A stretch of 17,284 bases of DNA from Bermanella sp034111105 (GTDB lineage: Bacteria; Pseudomonadota; Gammaproteobacteria; Pseudomonadales; Oceanobacteraceae). Position 1 is the first letter of the stretch; each line of letters opens with the position of its first letter. Made by a program: the position numbers and the translations under genes. Where the stretch lies: contig JAWUXY010000093.1 of NCBI GenBank assembly GCA_034111105.1, positions 1 through 17,284 on the forward strand, written 5' to 3'. The notes beneath the pieces were generated by a model, which saw only the letters and a list, made by a program, of their open reading frames with translations, was not told the origin of the DNA and did no database searches. This document shows positions 14,057-17,284 of the stretch, one piece after another.

Positions 14057-16387
14057 ATGGATCGTATATTTCAAACATTAGCAACTGAGCTGAATGTACA
14101 GCTAACGCAAATCGTCGCCTCTGTCGCGTTACTTGATGAAGGTGCCACTGTCCCGTTTATTTCTCGATACCGCAAAGAAGTCACAGGCGGTATGGACGAT
14201 GGTCAATTGCGTACACTTGAAGAGCGCTTACGTTATTTGCGTGAGATGGAAGACCGCCGTACCTCTATTCTTAAAAGCATTGAAGAACAGGGCAAGCTGA
14301 CTGACGAGTTAAAAGGCCAGATCATGTTGGCGGATACCAAAAATCGTCTTGAAGATTTGTACTTGCCATACAAGCAAAAACGTCGCACAAAAGGCCAAAT
14401 CGCGATTGAAGCCGGTATTGAGCCACTAGCAAACAGCTTGTTAGAAAACCCAGAATTAAACCCAGAAAGCGAAGCGGTTAATTTCATAGATGCTGGCAAA
14501 GGCTTTGCGGATGTAAAAGCAGTTTTAGATGGCGCCAAGTTTATTCTGATGGAGCGTTTTGCTGAGAACGCAGACCTTATTCAACGCCTGCGTGATTTTT
14601 TATGGCAAGAGGCCACCTTGAGTGTGCGCGTTGTACCGGGCAAAGAAAACGAAGCGGCAAAATTCCAAGATTATTTTGAGCACGATGAGCCATTAAATAA
14701 AGTACCGAGCCACCGTGCGCTGGCAATTTTACGTGGCCGTAATGAAGGCTTTTTAAGCTCGAACTTGGTTACCGGTGATCCGAACGATAAGTTGACGGCA
14801 AGTCCATGCGAAGCCATGGTTGCCAATTTTTACAACCTAGAGTTTAACAATCGTCCCGCTGATAAATGGTTAGGCGAAGTGGTTAAATGGACATGGCGTG
14901 TAAAATTATTAACCTCACTTGAAAACGAACTCGTCACCCGTATTCGTGAAAGTGCAGAAGATGAAGCCATTAAAGTGTTTGCCATGAATCTAAAAGATTT
15001 ATTAATGGCGGCACCTGCCGGTCATAAAGCGACCATTGGTTTAGACCCAGGTTTGCGTACAGGTGTGAAAGTGGCGGTTGTGGATGCCACCGGTAAAGTG
15101 ATGGATCACGGCGTTATGTATCCAACACCGCCAAAAAACCAAATAGAACAAAGCAAAGCAGCACTTAAAGTTCTGTGCGAAAAACACAATGTAGGTTTGA
15201 TTGCGATTGGCAATGGTACTGGTAGCCGTGAAACGGATCGCTTAGTAGCAGACTTCATTAAAGAAAACCCAAAGCTGAAAGTGCAAAAAATTGTCGTCAG
15301 TGAAGCGGGTGCCTCGGTTTATAGTGCATCTGAATTGGCCGCAAAAGAGTTTCCTGATTTAGACGTGACCATTCGTGGCGCAATATCCATTGCTCGTCGT
15401 TTGCAAGACCCGCTGGCAGAGCTTGTGAAAATCGAACCGAAAGCCATTGGTGTGGGCCAGTATCAGCACGATGTTTCTCAGTCTGCGTTAGCACGCTCGC
15501 TAGATGCTGTGGTTGAAGATTGTGTGAATGCCGTGGGTGTGGATTTAAATACGGCGTCTGTGCCTCTACTGACGAAAGTGTCTGGTTTGAATACCACTAT
15601 CGCTAACAATATCGTCGCTTTTCGTGAAGAAAATGGTGCATATCAAAGCCGTATCGACTTGAAAAAAGTGCCACGTTTGGGTGGTAAAACATTTGAACTG
15701 GCTGCGGGCTTCTTAAAAATTGCCAATGGTAAAAACCCGTTAGATGCCAGTTCTGTGCACCCTGAATCGTATGACGTGGTGAAACAGATTGCGGCTAAAG
15801 CGCAAAAAGAGGTGAAGTCAGTCATTGGTGACAGTGCCTTCTTAAAAGCGGTGAATGCCAGCGAGTTCGTGACCGAACAAGTTGGCTTACCAACCATCAA
15901 AGATATTTTGGCTGAGCTTGAAAAGCCTGGCCGCGATCCGCGTCCTGAGTTTGTCACCGCCGAATTTAAAGACGGTGTTGAAGAAATCAAAGATCTGCGC
16001 GACGACATGATACTAGAAGGTGTCGTCACTAACGTGACAGCGTTTGGTGCCTTTGTTGATGTGGGTGTACACCAAGATGGCCTAGTGCACATTTCTATGA
16101 TGAGTGATCAATTTATTGATGACCCTCGTGAAGTGGTAAAAGCGGGCGATGTGGTGAAGGTAAAAGTGATGGAAGTCGATGCACCACGTAAACGAATCGC
16201 TTTATCGATGCGAATGAGTGACAGCGCCAGTGATTACCAAGCTGAAAAAGCCACACCCCGTGGTGAACGTAAGCCGCGTAATTCGACTCCTCGTCAGCAT
16301 TCAAGCCAGCCGCAAGCGGCCGCTGGGAACAACCCAATGGCGGCACTATTCGCACAAGCGCAGAAAAAGAAAGGCAAGCGATTGTAA
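14057..16387 (+). CDS. tex: Tex-family transcription accessory / RNA-binding protein
   Basis: This 776-residue protein (E. coli YhgF/Tex is 773) is a nucleic-acid-binding protein associated with transcription. The modules occur in the usual order: an N-terminal helical region with 'LLDEGATVPFISRYRKEVTGG'; a YqgF/RNase-H-like domain beginning 'TIGLDPGLRTG' at 326; paired helix-hairpin-helix segments at about 496-560 ('DLNTASVPLLTKVSGL', 'VPRLGGKTFE'); and an S1 RNA-binding domain at about 650-720 ('GVVTNVTAFGAFVDVGVHQDGLVHIS'). A basic, low-complexity tail follows. I prefer ATG 14057 (MDRIFQ) because the distance to 'LLDEG' then fits E. coli Tex; an upstream ATG at 14015 would add 14 residues and falls in a leader hairpin. 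Tex next to gshA is also seen in Pseudomonas. Confidence 0.95.
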   Translation: MDRIFQTLATELNVQLTQIVASVALLDEGATVPFISRYRKEVTGGMDDGQLRTLEERLRYLREMEDRRTSILKSIEEQGKLTDELKGQIMLADTKNRLEDLYLPYKQKRRTKGQIAIEAGIEPLANSLLENPELNPESEAVNFIDAGKGFADVKAVLDGAKFILMERFAENADLIQRLRDFLWQEATLSVRVVPGKENEAAKFQDYFEHDEPLNKVPSHRALAILRGRNEGFLSSNLVTGDPNDKLTASPCEAMVANFYNLEFNNRPADKWLGEVVKWTWRVKLLTSLENELVTRIRESAEDEAIKVFAMNLKDLLMAAPAGHKATIGLDPGLRTGVKVAVVDATGKVMDHGVMYPTPPKNQIEQSKAALKVLCEKHNVGLIAIGNGTGSRETDRLVADFIKENPKLKVQKIVVSEAGASVYSASELAAKEFPDLDVTIRGAISIARRLQDPLAELVKIEPKAIGVGQYQHDVSQSALARSLDAVVEDCVNAVGVDLNTASVPLLTKVSGLNTTIANNIVAFREENGAYQSRIDLKKVPRLGGKTFELAAGFLKIANGKNPLDASSVHPESYDVVKQIAAKAQKEVKSVIGDSAFLKAVNASEFVTEQVGLPTIKDILAELEKPGRDPRPEFVTAEFKDGVEEIKDLRDDMILEGVVTNVTAFGAFVDVGVHQDGLVHISMMSDQFIDDPREVVKAGDVVKVKVMEVDAPRKRIALSMRMSDSASDYQAEKATPRGERKPRNSTPRQHSSQPQAAAGNNPMAALFAQAQKKKGKRL

Positions 16388-16405
16388 TGTTGAACTAAAC
16401 TGATG

Positions 16406-16431
16406 GCATGCATTCGAAGGTGAATGCATGC
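16406..16431 (+). terminator. strong inverted repeat after tex, possible terminator
   Basis: GCATGCATTC (16406-16415) and GAATGCATGC (16422-16431) form a perfect 10-bp stem with a 6-nt loop, 19 bp after the tex stop. Only a weak TTATTA follows rather than a T-tract, so it may terminate inefficiently or simply protect the mRNA 3' end. Confidence 0.5.
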
Positions 16432-16522
16432 TTATTAGGATACAGTGTTGCGCTTAACTTGTTTTTATCCTTGTATAAGCTGGCTATAATCGCCCCAATT
16501 TATATCTTAAGGATAGCCTCCT

Positions 16523-17284
16523 TTGTCTCAGACAATGCCATTCGACCAAGTACTTACTCATCTGCAAGCCATTGCGCCTTCTGCCTTGCGTTTTTCTCGT
16601 GGTATTGAGAAAGAAGGCTTACGAGTAAATGCGAATGCTCAAATAAATCCTGAGCCTCATCCCAATGCGTTAGGCAGCACGCTGACACATCCGCATATCA
16701 CCACGGATTACAGTGAGGCCTTACTCGAATTTATTACGCCAGTTAAAGACAATGCCGATGATGTGTTGGCTTTTCTTGATGACGCTCAGCGCTTCAGCTT
16801 TCAATACCTGCCTGAGCAGTATATTTGGCCTGCATCTATGCCTGGTATTATTAATGACGAGCTAGATGTACCTATTGCCTATTACGGTAAATCCAATGTG
16901 GGTACGCTCAAGCATGTTTATCGACATGGTTTGTGGCACCGTTATGGTCGTAAGATGCAGTGCATTGCAGGTTTGCATTATAACTTCTCAGTGTCGCAAG
17001 AACTTTGGCAAGCCATTGCCGATTGGCAAGGTGAAACGTTAGATAAAGACTTTGTGAGTAAAGGTTACTTTGGTTTGATTCGTAACTTTCGTCGTTACTC
17101 TTGGTTGTTGCTTTATTTATTCGGAGCAAGCCCAGCCGTTGACGCTAGCTTTCTTGATGGGTAAGAGCACAACTTAGAAACATGGGATGATAAGACCCTT
17201 TACGCACCTTATGCCACCAGTTTGCGCATGAGTGGCTTGGGTTATCAAAACAATGCACAAGACGATTTATTTGTGTGCTTTAAC
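16523..17284 (+). pseudogene. gshA: glutamate-cysteine ligase, interrupted by an in-frame TAA, continuing off the window
   Basis: The protein makes gamma-glutamylcysteine, the first step of glutathione synthesis. Family landmarks are 'RGIEKEGLRV' near residue 24, 'ITTDYSEALLEFITPV', 'SNVGTLKHVYRHGL' and 'MQCIAGLHYNFSVS'. The start is TTG at 16523, supported by AAGGA at 16509-16513; the ATG at 16535 would be too far from it. A TAA at 17162-17164 follows 'FGASPAVDASFLDG', but the same frame then runs open for 40 codons to the window end with 'TLYAPYATSLRMSGLGYQN', which is clearly GshA sequence. The normal protein is about 520 residues; 213 precede the stop. It is therefore a nonsense allele or a sequencing error. 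There is no frameshift. Confidence 0.85.

Noticed and set aside
16523..17284. Recoding of TAA as a sense codon to explain gshA
   Set aside because: Many other genes in the window end at TAA exactly where their families end (for example pckA, tex and nudE), so TAA is a normal stop here.

Overview
The window is a chromosomal segment from a gammaproteobacterium, probably a marine heterotroph of the Oceanospirillales/Alteromonadales type. Base composition is moderate to AT-rich. Protein sequences match gammaproteobacterial families closely: the Hsp33 zinc cysteines, for example, fall on the same residue numbers as in E. coli. The run cysQ-nudE / yrfG-hslR-hslO-pckA ... tex-gshA resembles the equivalent E. 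coli and Pseudomonas regions. Genus-level placement is not possible from sequence reading alone.

Layout. (1) At 1-331 is the 3' end of an enoyl-CoA hydratase/isomerase-family gene. (2) At 332-776 is a gene-free stretch holding three copies of a ~55 bp repeat. Each copy carries a perfect DnaA box (TGTGGATAA, the reverse complement of TTATCCACA), and the third copy adds a facing TTATGCACA. (3) At 777-1840 is a coupled lrgA-lrgB pair (holin-like / murein hydrolase export or metabolite-transport membrane proteins). (4) At 1902-7242 is a signalling and regulation block: two LuxR-type regulators of related architecture on the minus strand; a divergent membrane-anchored AraC-type regulator; a membrane diguanylate cyclase followed 35 bp later by a stand-alone receiver-domain response regulator; and a small helical hypothetical protein. 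(5) At 7524-8914 is the minus-strand nudE-cysQ pair. (6) At 8975-12806, on the plus strand, are the purine nucleotidase yrfG, the heat-shock genes hslR and hslO, and then pckA with its own promoter, structured leader and a strong terminator. (7) At 13044-13898 is an unrecognised exported, probably outer-membrane beta-barrel protein. (8) At 14057-16387 is tex, and from 16523 a gshA reading frame that continues off the window but is interrupted by an in-frame TAA at 17162.

How it fits together. The second half is housekeeping: sulfur-assimilation nucleotide clean-up (CysQ), ADP-sugar/NADH hydrolysis (NudE), nucleotide recycling (YrfG), heat and oxidative stress protection of ribosomes and proteins (HslR, HslO), gluconeogenesis (PckA), transcription-associated RNA binding (Tex) and glutathione synthesis (GshA). 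The 1902-7242 block looks like an accessory sensory module, and its two LuxR genes look AT-richer than the housekeeping genes. I found no CRISPR array, transposase, integrase, tRNA or rRNA gene. The most noteworthy non-coding signals are the DnaA-box repeat cluster and the series of stem-loops after pckA; the most noteworthy coding signal is the interrupted gshA.
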